Origin: an uncultured Allomuricauda sp.
GTDB lineage: Bacteria; Bacteroidota; Bacteroidia; Flavobacteriales; Flavobacteriaceae
Length of the DNA: 64,000 nucleotides
Direction: 5' to 3'
Assembly (NCBI RefSeq): GCF_947499695.1
Contig: NZ_CANMPQ010000001.1
Location: forward strand, 248,001 to 312,000
The first letter of the stretch is position 1. The number at the start of each line of letters is the position of its first letter. This document shows positions 46,072-55,450 of the stretch, one piece after another. The position numbers were made by a program, and so were the translations under genes. Below the pieces are notes generated by a model that did not search any database, had not been told where the DNA came from, and saw only the letters and a list, made by a program, of their open reading frames with translations.

Positions 46072-48765
46072 CTATCTTCTAAAAGGTTGACTTCGATTTT
46101 CCCATTTGAGGTCGCTAAGTAGTGAGCTTTTTATCCCAATAAAAAAGTACCATCGCTCAAATCGACCAAAAGGGGTCCAATCAAAACTGAGACGGAAACT
46201 ATCTAGATCTCGTTTAAAATTAAATCGTGTATCCGTAAAACCCTTATTTTTTAAATCGTATCCAGAGTTAAACCCAACTTCCCATTTAGGAGTCAATTGT
46301 ATATTACCCGAAAACATCAAGGAATGGTTGGTAATCTCGCGTTGCCGGTTATTGTTGTTATAGGATGCAACATAGGTAAGTCGCATATCCCAAGGCGTCT
46401 TATTCGCGTAGAGTTCATTTTCAATCTCTTCATCTTCTTTTTTGCCCCTTCCCCTGTCGAAGAATGATTCATCGTCTCTGGCTCCTCTAAGCTCGAATGG
46501 ATTATCCCCATAGTTTGGATTGTTCGATTCGGAGTCTTGGTCTTTTTTCTGCCCTCCTTTCTTGAACATATCACTATTCAATGAAAAACCGGTATTTAAT
46601 CGAGCTGAAGTCAGACGCACCAGTCCACCTCCATTATTCACATTAAATGTGTTTATTCGACGTCCATTGTTATCAATGGCATACGGATCAAAACTCGCTG
46701 CAAAGTTGATGGGCACGTTCTTAATAATTTCTGTGGCCCCGCTGAGATTAATTGGACTCAGTTTTAAAGAATCTGCTTCAAAATTATAACTGGCATTCAG
46801 GGTAAGATTACTCAAAATACTGACTTTTCTTGGCTCTGTTGCGGTGGAATCCTTGTCACGAACTTTAGCCTCAAGCGTGTTTTGTAGCGAAAAACCTATC
46901 GAATTGCTTTTACCCAATGAGGGCCGTCCATAAATACTGGTTTCAAAAGGAGTGTATTGCACATCATCACCATCACCATCCGTATAGGTCTCATAAAACT
47001 GCTCAAAGGATGGAGCGTATGAATAGCTTATGGAAGGTCGTATCACATGTCTAATGGCCTGTATCTTCCTATCTTCTCCAAAATTTACGGTTCCATAAAG
47101 GGTAGTTCCTATGCTGGCCCCTAAATTGTATCGGTTAAAGCGATCAAACCCAGGAATGGTATCCGTTACAACGGCTTGTTCTTCTTCGTCAAACCTACGA
47201 CTCACGGTTTCGAGGGTCCAAACATCCTCATAACTACCACTTAAAGAAACACTCATGTATTTTGCCACTTTAAAGTTCGTACTTAATGGGATTCTATGTC
47301 TTGCGCCAATTCTAGCATCCTCGAACATTTTACTTGTAAAAAAGTCTTCTTCAGTGGTTGTGATGCTGTTTTGGGCATTCACATCGTATTGAAAATTGAT
47401 GTTTTGAATAATTCCCTTTTTTATTCCATCCCTTTTAGCAAATGGAAAAATCCTTTCCATACTGGCCTGAAGCGTGGGCAATGACATTTGTATCGCCTGT
47501 GTACGTGAGTTTTGGGTGTGCGTCAGCGTTAAACTGGCATTTACTGATGGATATTCTGGAAAGGTCTTAGAATAACTTATCGACGAAGCAAAAGTGTTAG
47601 TCTGTGAATTATTCCGGTTTATCTGATTCAGGGAATTGGTAAAGAACTGACTACTACCCAGGTTTACTGAAGCTGAAAATCGTGAATTTGGATTGGATTT
47701 TGGATCTTGGGTATGCTGTATTCGAATATTATAGTTGCTTGTTCTGCTAAAATCATCAAAACCTTTCTGGCTTTGTATTAAATTTTCATAGTTAAAATTG
47801 ATATTCCCCCTAAATTTATAGCGTTTGGTGTATATAGATTGTCCTCGAAACCCATAACTACCATTAGTGTAGAAATCTCCGGTGAGACTCAAATCCACAT
47901 AATCGCTAATCGGGAAATAATATCCTCCATTTTGCAAAAAATATCCTCGTTGCGGGTCATTACCAAAAGTTGGGAACAACAATCCAGCAACTCTTCCCGT
48001 TGTAAGTGGGAAATATGCAAAAGGTAGGGCGACGGGTGTGGGCACATCCACGATGTAAATGTTACTGAACCCGGCAATAATCTTCTTTTTTGGAACAAAT
48101 TTGGCCTTGCGCACTCTGATATAATAATCCGGGTCGACCGTATCTTTGGAGGTGGTAAGCTTACCTTCACTTAAAAAATAGACCGAATCATTCTCTTTTT
48201 TGGTAACCTCCGCATACACCTTCATAGCATCTGAACCCAACTGGCCCAGTCCAGCTTGTTGCTCTGTTCGAGAGTTCCAAATAAGGGCTTTTTGTGTGTC
48301 GAAGTTAAATCGGATGGAATCTGGACGCACTTCATTATCCCCTTGTTTGAAAAAGGGTAGTTGAGAATACGTTCCGGTTGAATCCCTAAGTCTACCTGCA
48401 TACACCTCATTCTTAATGTAGTCCATTACAATGACCCCAGCCTTCAGTTCCGTGTCCTGATAATAAATTTCTGCCTCGTTGTACAAATAGATCTTGTTGT
48501 CTCCTTGGCTTAGTTTTACGTAATCTTTTGCTTTATATTTAATTTTATCAAGCAGCAACGGCTGTTTTCCCTGCACAGAATCAACTTGCGAAGAATCACG
48601 GGCTATTGAGTCATTTAGAATGTTTGGAGGAAGTAGCGGAGCTGTAATGGTATCTCGGACCACTTTAAGAGGCAAAGGCTTGATTAAATCCTCTTGGGCC
48701 GCAAGTTTTGCCATACCGCCAAGTAGAATAAATAGGAATACTAAAAGATGTTTGTTTGCTTGCAA
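46072..48765 (-). CDS. lptD: LPS-assembly protein LptD (Bacteroidetes type)
   Basis: 897 residues from a TTG start at 48765; no upstream in-frame ATG is seen. Signal peptide about 1-23 (ending LAAQ), an OstA-like periplasmic beta-jellyroll (about 70-240; LYNEAEIYYQDTELKAGVIVMDY), then a large barrel from YFPLTTGRVAGLLFPTFG to the C-terminal aromatic-rich strand. It inserts LPS into the outer leaflet. A charged low-complexity segment (about 755-810) interrupts the barrel. A -7-like TAAGTTTG lies on the minus strand at 48819-48812. Confidence 0.9.
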   Translation of the reverse strand: MQANKHLLVFLFILLGGMAKLAAQEDLIKPLPLKVVRDTITAPLLPPNILNDSIARDSSQVDSVQGKQPLLLDKIKYKAKDYVKLSQGDNKIYLYNEAEIYYQDTELKAGVIVMDYIKNEVYAGRLRDSTGTYSQLPFFKQGDNEVRPDSIRFNFDTQKALIWNSRTEQQAGLGQLGSDAMKVYAEVTKKENDSVYFLSEGKLTTSKDTVDPDYYIRVRKAKFVPKKKIIAGFSNIYIVDVPTPVALPFAYFPLTTGRVAGLLFPTFGNDPQRGYFLQNGGYYFPISDYVDLSLTGDFYTNGSYGFRGQSIYTKRYKFRGNINFNYENLIQSQKGFDDFSRTSNYNIRIQHTQDPKSNPNSRFSASVNLGSSQFFTNSLNQINRNNSQTNTFASSISYSKTFPEYPSVNASLTLTHTQNSRTQAIQMSLPTLQASMERIFPFAKRDGIKKGIIQNINFQYDVNAQNSITTTEEDFFTSKMFEDARIGARHRIPLSTNFKVAKYMSVSLSGSYEDVWTLETVSRRFDEEEQAVVTDTIPGFDRFNRYNLGASIGTTLYGTVNFGEDRKIQAIRHVIRPSISYSYAPSFEQFYETYTDGDGDDVQYTPFETSIYGRPSLGKSNSIGFSLQNTLEAKVRDKDSTATEPRKVSILSNLTLNASYNFEADSLKLSPINLSGATEIIKNVPINFAASFDPYAIDNNGRRINTFNVNNGGGLVRLTSARLNTGFSLNSDMFKKGGQKKDQDSESNNPNYGDNPFELRGARDDESFFDRGRGKKEDEEIENELYANKTPWDMRLTYVASYNNNNRQREITNHSLMFSGNIQLTPKWEVGFNSGYDLKNKGFTDTRFNFKRDLDSFRLSFDWTPFGRFERWYFFIGIKSSLLSDLKWENRSQPFRR

Positions 48766-48811
48766 CGCGATAAATCCTATTTTTGTGGAAGTTTGGCTCA
48801 GTTTTTGGGAC

Positions 48812-48819
48812 CAAACTTA
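48812..48819 (-). promoter_or_regulatory. Possible lptD -7 box
   Basis: Read on the minus strand this is TAAGTTTG, an exact TAnnTTTG match, 47 bases before the lptD start. No convincing -33 element was found. Confidence 0.4.
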
Positions 48820-48895
48820 CATATATTTTTTGTTCCGATTATTGGGGATTACAATATTTTTAACCTTATAGGAATACCATAATTACACAGTTCTT

Positions 48896-50104
48896 ATGAA
48901 AAAAAGTCAGTTAGGTTTTTTAATTTTCATCATCGCGGTCCTACCCCTGACTTCGTTTACCAAAAATGATACCCAAATACCTCCCAAAGACAAATTTGTG
49001 GTGGTTTTAGATGCTGGTCATGGCGGACATGACCCTGGAAACTTGGGAAATGGTCATCTAGAAAAGAATATTGCACTTGCCATTGTGCTCAAGGCAGGAG
49101 CAGAATTGGAGAAGGATCCAAGTATAAAAGTAATCTATACACGCAAGGATGACTCCTTTGTCGATCTATTTAAACGCGGTGAAATAGCCAATCAGTCCAA
49201 TGCGGACCTTTTCGTCTCCGTTCATTGTGATTCTCATGGTTCTGATGCACATGGGGCTGGTACATTTGTTCTAGGACTTCACGCCAATCGACAAAACTTT
49301 GAAGTTGCCAAAAAGGAAAACTCGGTTATTTATTTAGAGGATAATTATGAGCAAAAATATGCGGAATATGATATTAATTCTCCAGAATCTGTAATCGGAC
49401 TTACGATTATGCAAGAAGAATTTTTGGAACAGAGCATTATGTTGGGCAAGAAATTACAGGATAATTTCACCAAAAAACTTCGTAGGAAAGATAGAAAGGT
49501 AAAACAAGCGGGTTTCATAGTGCTTCATCAAACCTTTATGCCCAGCGTGTTGGTAGAGGCTGGTTTCTTGACCAACAAAAACGAGGGCTCCTATTTGAAC
49601 TCTTCAAAAGGGCAGGGCGAAATGGGAAAAGCTATTGCAGATGCCATCATCACCTATAAAAAAGATATTGCACAAGGCTTTGAAGTTGCCGAAACTCCAG
49701 TAGTTATTGAAGATTCTTCTGGGGCGTTGCATACCACTACCAAACAAGAGCAACAGACACCTAAAAAGGAAGATAAACCTTCAGTTGCTGATAATACCAA
49801 AGCGTCTTCCAATACCAAAGCAGCTGAACCTAAAAACCCCATTACCAATAACGGTGTAGTTTTTAAAGTACAGTTGATGGCAAGCGCAAAGAATATTACC
49901 CTAAGGGGAGAGAACTTTCGAGGGCTCGACGTCTTATCCAAAGAACCATATAAAAATCTTTATCGATATATGTATGGGAATGCAACCTCATACGATGCTG
50001 CTAAGAGACTAAAGTCCAGAGCAGATGCCAAGGGATATACCACATCCTACATCGTTGCGTACAAAAATGGAACTCGTGTTTCGTTGAAAGAAGTCCTTAA
50101 ATAG
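48896..50104 (+). CDS. N-acetylmuramoyl-L-alanine amidase (AmiC type) with SPOR-like C-terminus
   Basis: 402 residues. A signal peptide (about 1-22) precedes an Amidase_3 domain (about 33-255): LDAGHGGHDPGNLG gives zinc ligand H42, with SVHCDSH (about 108-114) and VLVEAGFLTN (about 220-229) supplying the others. A Lys/Thr-rich linker (about 270-320) leads to a C-terminal SPOR-like segment (FKVQLMASAKNI onward), which binds denuded glycan at the septum. It cleaves peptidoglycan stem peptides in cell separation. Divergent from lptD. Confidence 0.9.
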   Translation: MKKSQLGFLIFIIAVLPLTSFTKNDTQIPPKDKFVVVLDAGHGGHDPGNLGNGHLEKNIALAIVLKAGAELEKDPSIKVIYTRKDDSFVDLFKRGEIANQSNADLFVSVHCDSHGSDAHGAGTFVLGLHANRQNFEVAKKENSVIYLEDNYEQKYAEYDINSPESVIGLTIMQEEFLEQSIMLGKKLQDNFTKKLRRKDRKVKQAGFIVLHQTFMPSVLVEAGFLTNKNEGSYLNSSKGQGEMGKAIADAIITYKKDIAQGFEVAETPVVIEDSSGALHTTTKQEQQTPKKEDKPSVADNTKASSNTKAAEPKNPITNNGVVFKVQLMASAKNITLRGENFRGLDVLSKEPYKNLYRYMYGNATSYDAAKRLKSRADAKGYTTSYIVAYKNGTRVSLKEVLK

Positions 50105-50171
50105 GGATGCCTTACATAGGTCCTTTGTAAAAAATATTCCTAATTTTGTTAGGAACAGTAAACCAAATTTT

Positions 50172-51137
50172 TTGAAACTATCAAGGGAAATCAAGACTGG
50201 GATTATAGTACTCTCAGGTATTGTAGCATTTATCTTTGGATTAAGTTACCTAAAATCATCCTCCTTATTTGAAGATACGAAGACATTGCACGCGGTCTAT
50301 GACCACGTTGGGGGCATTCAATCCGGAACACAAGTAACCATCAATGGAGTTGTAGTTGGCAATGTGATAGGGATTAAGATTAAGAATGATAAGTTTCAAT
50401 CCGTAGTAAAACTTTCCATTGACGACAAGTATAATTTCTCAGTAAATAGTAGTGCTGAAATTTATGATACGGGAATTATTGGAGGCAAGGGTATTCAAAT
50501 TATACCGGTTTTTGATAACGCTCCAATGGTCAAAACAGGAGATACACTTAAATCGAGTATCAAACCTGGACTTACTGCTTTGGTGCAAGAAAAACTAACA
50601 CCACTTCAATTAAAAGTTGAAGGGGCTGTTTCTCATGCCGATTCGCTGCTAATTAATGTTAACGATGTTCTTGATGATAGAACAAGAGTTGAACTGAGAC
50701 AAAGTATTGCGGGGCTGAATGCACTGATAAGCTCTTTCAAATCCAGTGCGGATAAGTTGAACATCCTATTGGAAGCCAACAAAGGCCAATTGGACCGTTC
50801 GTTGAAGAATGTTGACAAAATCACGACGAACTTCTCTATGCTTTCAGATTCGTTGGCGAATGCTGGTTTGGCAAAAACCGTTGCTGACTTTCAGAAAACA
50901 GTTACCCGATTGAATGGTGTATTGGGTAAAATTGAACAAGGAGAAGGATCTTTGGGTAAGTTGGCGAATGATGAAAAACTTTATGAGAATTTAACCGAGG
51001 CTTCAAAACAGCTGGACCTTTTGTTACAAGATTTCAGGCTTAATCCAAAACGCTATGTGAATGTTTCTGTATTTGGAAAAAAGCAAAAAGACTACGAACT
51101 TCCAGAAAACGACCCTGCTGAACAAAACCAGAATTAA
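50172..51137 (+). CDS. MCE/MlaD family lipid-transport protein
   Basis: 321 residues from a TTG start that gives the expected MKLSREIKTGI N-terminus. One membrane anchor (about 10-26), an MCE domain (about 36-115; GGIQSGTQVTINGVVVGNV, DTGIIGGKGIQI) and a long helical C-terminal half forming the needle-like coiled coil. MlaD proteins shuttle phospholipids between membranes with an ABC transporter; no permease or ATPase gene is adjacent. TAATTTTG at 50141-50148 is a possible -7 box. Confidence 0.87.
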   Translation: MKLSREIKTGIIVLSGIVAFIFGLSYLKSSSLFEDTKTLHAVYDHVGGIQSGTQVTINGVVVGNVIGIKIKNDKFQSVVKLSIDDKYNFSVNSSAEIYDTGIIGGKGIQIIPVFDNAPMVKTGDTLKSSIKPGLTALVQEKLTPLQLKVEGAVSHADSLLINVNDVLDDRTRVELRQSIAGLNALISSFKSSADKLNILLEANKGQLDRSLKNVDKITTNFSMLSDSLANAGLAKTVADFQKTVTRLNGVLGKIEQGEGSLGKLANDEKLYENLTEASKQLDLLLQDFRLNPKRYVNVSVFGKKQKDYELPENDPAEQNQN

Positions 51138-51140
51138 TAT

Positions 51141-52463
51141 ATGGAGTATTTGCCCAATATTCTTTTTACCATAGCCTTGATAATAGGTGTTGGTTTCTTC
51201 ACCAAGAACATAAAGAAGTTGTCTCGAAACATCAAATTGGGAAAAGATATTGATGTTAGTGACAACAAATCCCAACGTTGGAAAAATATGTTCAGAATAG
51301 CTTTGGGCCAAACCAAAATGGTGGTAAAACCGGTAGCAGGCATTATGCACATTCTGGTGTATGTTGGATTTATCATCATCAATATTGAAGTATTGGAAAT
51401 CATTATAGATGGTATTTTGGGCACCCACCGTGTATTTGCCCCGGTAGGAGCTTTATATGATTTTTTGATAGGTTCCTTTGAGATATTGGCACTCTTGGTA
51501 ATTATCGCTGTTGTTGTTTTTTGGATTAGAAGAAACCTGATCAGACTTCAACGTTTCATCAAACCAGAGATGAAAGGTTGGCCCAAAAAGGATGGAAACC
51601 TTATCCTATATATAGAATTTGTGCTGATGCTGCTGTTTTTGACAATGAATGCAACTGATTTCCAGTTACAACAGCTGAATGAGCCGCATTATACAAAAGC
51701 AGGAGCCTTTCCCATAAGTCAATTTTTAATGCCACTCTTTGATGGAATGTCGATTTCATCACTTGTATTGATAGAAAGGACAGCTTGGTGGTTACATATC
51801 TTAGGAATTTTGGCCTTTTTGAATTATCTCTATTACTCTAAACACCTTCATATTCTACTGGCATTTCCAAATACGTATTATGGAAAACTAAAGCCACAAG
51901 GTGAGTTCAATAATCTGGAAGCCGTTACCAATGAAGTAAAATTGATGATGGATCCCTCCGCGGACCCATATGCAGCACCCGCGGATGATGCACCAGAACC
52001 AGAAAAATTTGGCGCTTCTGATGTTATGGACCTAAACTGGGTCCAGTTGCTAAATGCATATACCTGCACGGAGTGTGGAAGGTGTACATCAGAATGCCCT
52101 GCAAACCAAACAGGAAAGAAATTATCCCCCAGGAAAATTATGATGGATACCCGTGATCGTCTAGAGGAAGTGGGTAAGAATATCGATGCCAATAAAGGTG
52201 AATTTGTTCCTGACGGGAAACAGTTGCTGGACGACTACATTTCAAAAGAAGAACTATGGGCCTGTACAACTTGTAACGCATGCGTTCAGGCGTGTCCGAT
52301 AAGCATAGATCCCTTATCTATTATTGTTGAGATGCGGCGCTATTTAGTCATGGAACAATCTGCCGCACCCACAGAATTGAACAATATGATGTCCAATATT
52401 GAAAATAATGGAGCACCATGGCCGTATAACCAAATGGACCGCTTAAACTGGGTAAACGAATAA
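51141..52463 (+). CDS. Membrane (Fe-S)-binding electron-transfer protein
   Basis: 440 residues. The N-terminal half has about five membrane helices with His residues suited to heme binding (NarI-like, GIMHILVY and WWLHILG). The C-terminal half has two 4Fe-4S motifs: C309-x2-C312-x2-C315-x3-C319 (CTECGRC) and C375-x2-C378-x2-C381-x3-C385 (CTTCNAC). With the following CCG-domain gene (gap 10 bases) it resembles HdrDE- or DsrMK-like modules that link quinones to a cytoplasmic thiol or flavoprotein partner. The partner is unknown. Confidence 0.85.
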   Translation: MEYLPNILFTIALIIGVGFFTKNIKKLSRNIKLGKDIDVSDNKSQRWKNMFRIALGQTKMVVKPVAGIMHILVYVGFIIINIEVLEIIIDGILGTHRVFAPVGALYDFLIGSFEILALLVIIAVVVFWIRRNLIRLQRFIKPEMKGWPKKDGNLILYIEFVLMLLFLTMNATDFQLQQLNEPHYTKAGAFPISQFLMPLFDGMSISSLVLIERTAWWLHILGILAFLNYLYYSKHLHILLAFPNTYYGKLKPQGEFNNLEAVTNEVKLMMDPSADPYAAPADDAPEPEKFGASDVMDLNWVQLLNAYTCTECGRCTSECPANQTGKKLSPRKIMMDTRDRLEEVGKNIDANKGEFVPDGKQLLDDYISKEELWACTTCNACVQACPISIDPLSIIVEMRRYLVMEQSAAPTELNNMMSNIENNGAPWPYNQMDRLNWVNE

Positions 52464-52473
52464 ATCAGTTGCT

Positions 52474-53259
52474 ATGAGTGAAGAACTTAAAGTAAAAACC
52501 ATGGAGGAATTCATGGCTCAGGGTACACAACCGGAAATTTTATTTTGGGTGGGTTCTGCAGGTAGCTATGACGATAGGGCGAAAAAAATTTCCCGTGCTT
52601 TCGTGAAAATTCTGAATAGCGCCAATGTCGATTTTGCTGTATTGGGACCAGAAGAGAGTTGCACGGGTGACGTAGCAAAGCGTGCAGGCAATGAGTTTTT
52701 GTTTCAAATGCAGGCTATGATGAACATTGAGGTCTTAAATGGCTATGAAATAAAACGTATTGTCACTTGTGACCCACATTCGTTCAATACCTTGAAAAAT
52801 GAATACCCCGGCCTAGGAGGAAATTATGTTGTGGTGCATCATACCCAATTCATTAAAGAATTATTGGATGCTGGACGCCTGTCCCTTGCCGGTCAAGAGT
52901 ACAAAGAAAAGCGAATCACATTTCACGATCCATGCTATCTAGGAAGGGCAAATTCGGTTTTTGATGCCCCAAGAGAAGTACTTAAAAAGACCAACGCCAA
53001 TATTGTGGAAATGAAACGGAACAAAAAGACAGCACTATGCTGTGGAGCTGGTGGGGCACAGATGTTCAAAGAACCAGAAAAAGGAGATATGGATATCAAT
53101 GTGTTGCGCACAAAAGATGCTTTGGAGACCAACCCCAATATTATAGCAACAGGTTGCCCATATTGCAATACAATGATGACAGATGGGATTAAAGCCCACG
53201 AAAAAGAGGAAAGTGTCACCGTTTTGGATGTGGCCGAACTAATCGCAAATTCTATTTAA
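52474..53259 (+). CDS. CCG-domain (Fe-S) protein, heterodisulfide-reductase-like
   Basis: 261 residues with two cysteine-rich CCG domains. The first is degenerate (ESCTGD, then TCDPHSFNTLKNEYP). The second is complete: HDPCYLGR (about 150-157), CCGAGG (about 190-195) and GCPYCNTMM (about 228-236), a pattern that binds a noncubane 4Fe-4S cluster in HdrB. It is probably the catalytic partner of the preceding membrane protein. The next gene starts directly at the stop codon (TAAATG), so all three are co-transcribed. Confidence 0.85.
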   Translation: MSEELKVKTMEEFMAQGTQPEILFWVGSAGSYDDRAKKISRAFVKILNSANVDFAVLGPEESCTGDVAKRAGNEFLFQMQAMMNIEVLNGYEIKRIVTCDPHSFNTLKNEYPGLGGNYVVVHHTQFIKELLDAGRLSLAGQEYKEKRITFHDPCYLGRANSVFDAPREVLKKTNANIVEMKRNKKTALCCGAGGAQMFKEPEKGDMDINVLRTKDALETNPNIIATGCPYCNTMMTDGIKAHEKEESVTVLDVAELIANSI

Positions 53260-53742
53260 ATGCTAGTTGATTTTAAGTCGCTTCCGGACACCTCAAGAAT
53301 TTGGATTTATCAATCAAATCGTGGTTTTTCAAGTGAGGAACTCGAAGAAATTGAACAAGCACTAGAACAATTTCTGAAAGACTGGACGGCCCATGGGAGT
53401 GAATTGAAAGCTGGTTTTGAAATTAAATACAATCGATTCCTGATAATTGGGTTAGACCAGACCTTGGCGGGAGCGTCAGGTTGCTCCATTGATGCCTCTG
53501 TGCATTTTATTCAACAGTTGGAACAAAAATATGATGTAAACCTTCTGGACCGCATGAATGTTTCCTTCAAACAAGGTGAATATGTAGCCTATAAATCCTT
53601 AAAGGATTTCAAAAAAATGGCTAAGGACAAAGCAATTTCCAAAAACACTATTGTTTTCAACAATTTGGTGGCCAATAAAATGGAGTATTTAGAGCATTGG
53701 GAGGTGCCTGCCAGTGACAGTTGGCATTCACGATTTATATAG
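53260..53742 (+). CDS. Conserved hypothetical protein
   Basis: 160 residues, soluble. Families like this are often labelled ABC transporter ATPase in flavobacterial genomes, but no Walker A (GxxxxGKS) or signature motif is present, so that name is not supported. Visible features are IWIYQSNRGFSSEELEEIE near the start and a GASGCSIDASVHFIQQLE block (about 70-87). It is translationally coupled to the CCG Fe-S gene and may assist that complex; no function is known. Confidence 0.75.
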   Translation: MLVDFKSLPDTSRIWIYQSNRGFSSEELEEIEQALEQFLKDWTAHGSELKAGFEIKYNRFLIIGLDQTLAGASGCSIDASVHFIQQLEQKYDVNLLDRMNVSFKQGEYVAYKSLKDFKKMAKDKAISKNTIVFNNLVANKMEYLEHWEVPASDSWHSRFI

Positions 53743-53816
53743 CTCCAGCCGGTCTGAATATTCCTTTACGCAACCATTGCTACTAAGCTCCATCCTCTTT
53801 ATAAACTTACCTAGCC

Positions 53817-54296
53817 ATGAAGCGGATTTATTTAATTTCTGGGGTATTACTTTTTGTCTTTGGAGGGATTGTTTCCTGTAGCAAAGATGACGATCAAATA
53901 GAGGCTGATTTTATTGTTGCAAAAATAAACTCCGAAAATTGGAAAGGAATTCCGGAAGTGAATCTAAATATGGTCAATGACACTCTTATTTTATTAGGAG
54001 TTGGAAACGAGGAAGTGGTTGTTTTTAAGATTAAATTTAATGGTAAAGGAGTGTATAATTTGTCTGGAACTCAATCTAGTTATTACACAACTGTTGGTGG
54101 TGATGTTATTACCAGCTTATACATTTTAGAGGATGACCTAACATCTCAAATCACAATTTCAGATTATAGTTCAGAACAAAATATAATAAGGGGAAATTTT
54201 AAAATATCCCTTATACAAGATTGGAGTAATCCTGAAAATAATATTAATTCATTAAGTTTTACGCAAGGCGAATTTAAGGGCACTATCGTCAAATAA
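53817..54296 (+). CDS. Small lipoprotein (DUF6252-like), unknown function
   Basis: 159 residues. Lipobox GIVSC with Cys at 21 followed by SKDDD. The remainder is predicted beta-rich (alternating strands, NMVNDTLILLGVGNEEVVVFKI), like a small lipocalin- or DUF6252-type fold. No catalytic motif. It stands alone before a 367-base gap. Confidence 0.65.
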   Translation: MKRIYLISGVLLFVFGGIVSCSKDDDQIEADFIVAKINSENWKGIPEVNLNMVNDTLILLGVGNEEVVVFKIKFNGKGVYNLSGTQSSYYTTVGGDVITSLYILEDDLTSQITISDYSSEQNIIRGNFKISLIQDWSNPENNINSLSFTQGEFKGTIVK

Positions 54297-54663
54297 AATG
54301 TTTCTCAATATTACCTCGAATAGTAACCTTATAAAATACCGTGGCTGTAATTAAATAAGGACGGTATAACTTCTTTTTAGCGAACAATCAGTTTGTTGTA
54401 GACCTCCATTTTGCATTCATCTTCACTCATAACCTTTTTTCTCTAACCAACACGTGGTACGACTTTCGATTCACCCGCAAATAACACTATCTTTATTAGC
54501 ATAAATCGGCCCTCACAATCACTGATAAGTTACTTTTCCTTCCATAGGCTCTAGCACATCAGTGTCTAAGATGGTAGTCCCTATTTCTGAGAAAAGCTCG
54601 AAATTCTGACTTACCATAGTTGTGTGGCTTTTATCGGCAAGTCTCAAAGAAAAACATAAATCG
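54297..54663. other. Gene-poor stretch with possible minus-strand gene remnants
   Basis: No complete gene is seen. On the minus strand a 32-codon frame (54617 down to 54519, starting MVSQNFELFSEIG) reads like normal protein but has no clear ribosome site. A second short frame, starting MSEDECK, follows just downstream and overlaps another stop as ATGA. These could be remains of a decayed operon or chance frames. Confidence 0.3.
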
Positions 54664-55242
54664 ATGAGTATTTACACAGGAATATTGAACAATATAGCTA
54701 GATATGTTACACTATCTGATGACGAAACAGAACAGTTTATTTCAATATTAAAAACCACTAGAATAAAGAAAAGGCAATTTGTGATACAACCAGGGTTTGT
54801 ATCTGAGTATAGAAACTATATTGTAGAGGGAGCGGTAAGAGTTTTTTATTTAGATGACCATGGAAAAGAACATACGGTAAGTATTGGAATAGAGGATTGG
54901 TTTTTTACAGATTTCCACAGTTATTTAACCAGAACTCCGGCGGAATACTATGCTGAAGCTCTTGAAGACTCCCTAATTTTACAAATGAAATATGAAGACG
55001 TTGAAGACCTTTGCAGTAGAATACATCCTCTATGTCAGTATTTCAGATTATATATAGAAAGGGCCTTATCCCATTCTAATCAACGAGTAATTACCAACAT
55101 TAGTAAAACTTCTGAAGAGCGATATTGGGAGTACGTTAATAAATATCCTCAAATAGCAAATAGAATACCTCAGTATGTCTTAGCCTCCTATTTAGGAATT
55201 TCTCCAGAATCAATAAGCAGAATCCGTTCTGATAAGAAGTAA
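54664..55242 (+). CDS. Crp/Fnr family transcriptional regulator
   Basis: 192 residues from the ATG at 54664; an in-frame GTG at 54622 is less likely. Residues 12-115 form the cyclic-nucleotide-binding-like jelly roll, without the PRxxLxGE-type cAMP motif, and about 150-190 form the winged helix (YVLASYLGISPESISRIR recognition helix). No N-terminal Cys cluster, so it is not an oxygen-sensing Fnr. Two FNR-type palindromes overlap and follow its 3' end, before the alcohol dehydrogenase gene, which it may control. Confidence 0.88.
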   Translation: MSIYTGILNNIARYVTLSDDETEQFISILKTTRIKKRQFVIQPGFVSEYRNYIVEGAVRVFYLDDHGKEHTVSIGIEDWFFTDFHSYLTRTPAEYYAEALEDSLILQMKYEDVEDLCSRIHPLCQYFRLYIERALSHSNQRVITNISKTSEERYWEYVNKYPQIANRIPQYVLASYLGISPESISRIRSDKK

Positions 55243-55290
55243 AATTGATTTATATCAATTTTACTTCTTGACAAAAGTCAAGCTTTTTTC
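55234..55290 (+). terminator. Two consecutive hairpins, also FNR-type palindromes
   Basis: AAGAAGTAAAATTGAT at 55234-55249 pairs perfectly with 55254-55269 (16 bp, loop TTAT) and contains the Crp stop codon. CTTGAC at 55267-55272 pairs with GTCAAG at 55277-55282 and is followed by CTTTTTTC, a standard intrinsic terminator; the two stems overlap by three bases, so they would compete as RNA. As DNA the cores read TTGAT-N4-ATCAA (55245-55258) and TTGAC-N4-GTCAA (55268-55281), the Crp/Fnr-family site pattern, 23 bases centre to centre. Confidence 0.65.
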
Positions 55291-55450
55291 TTAACACAGG
55301 TCATATTTATCTCTTCGCATATGACGCAATTTTGTCATGTCAATAATTAAAAATTTGGTTTTAAGGTTTATTCGACCGATAAATCTGTCAAGCTCAACCT
55401 TAATCCTAAAAATTGACAACAAATGTAGTTCAAACTAAAAATTCAAATAC

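Noticed and set aside
46963..46983. CATCACCAT repeat inside lptD as a microsatellite
   Set aside because: It is only a few units long and encodes an Asp/Gly-rich loop in frame; nothing suggests variation.
53260..53742. ABC transporter ATPase identity for the 160-residue protein
   Set aside because: No Walker A, Walker B or LSGGQ motif is present; the label used in related genomes is not supported by sequence.
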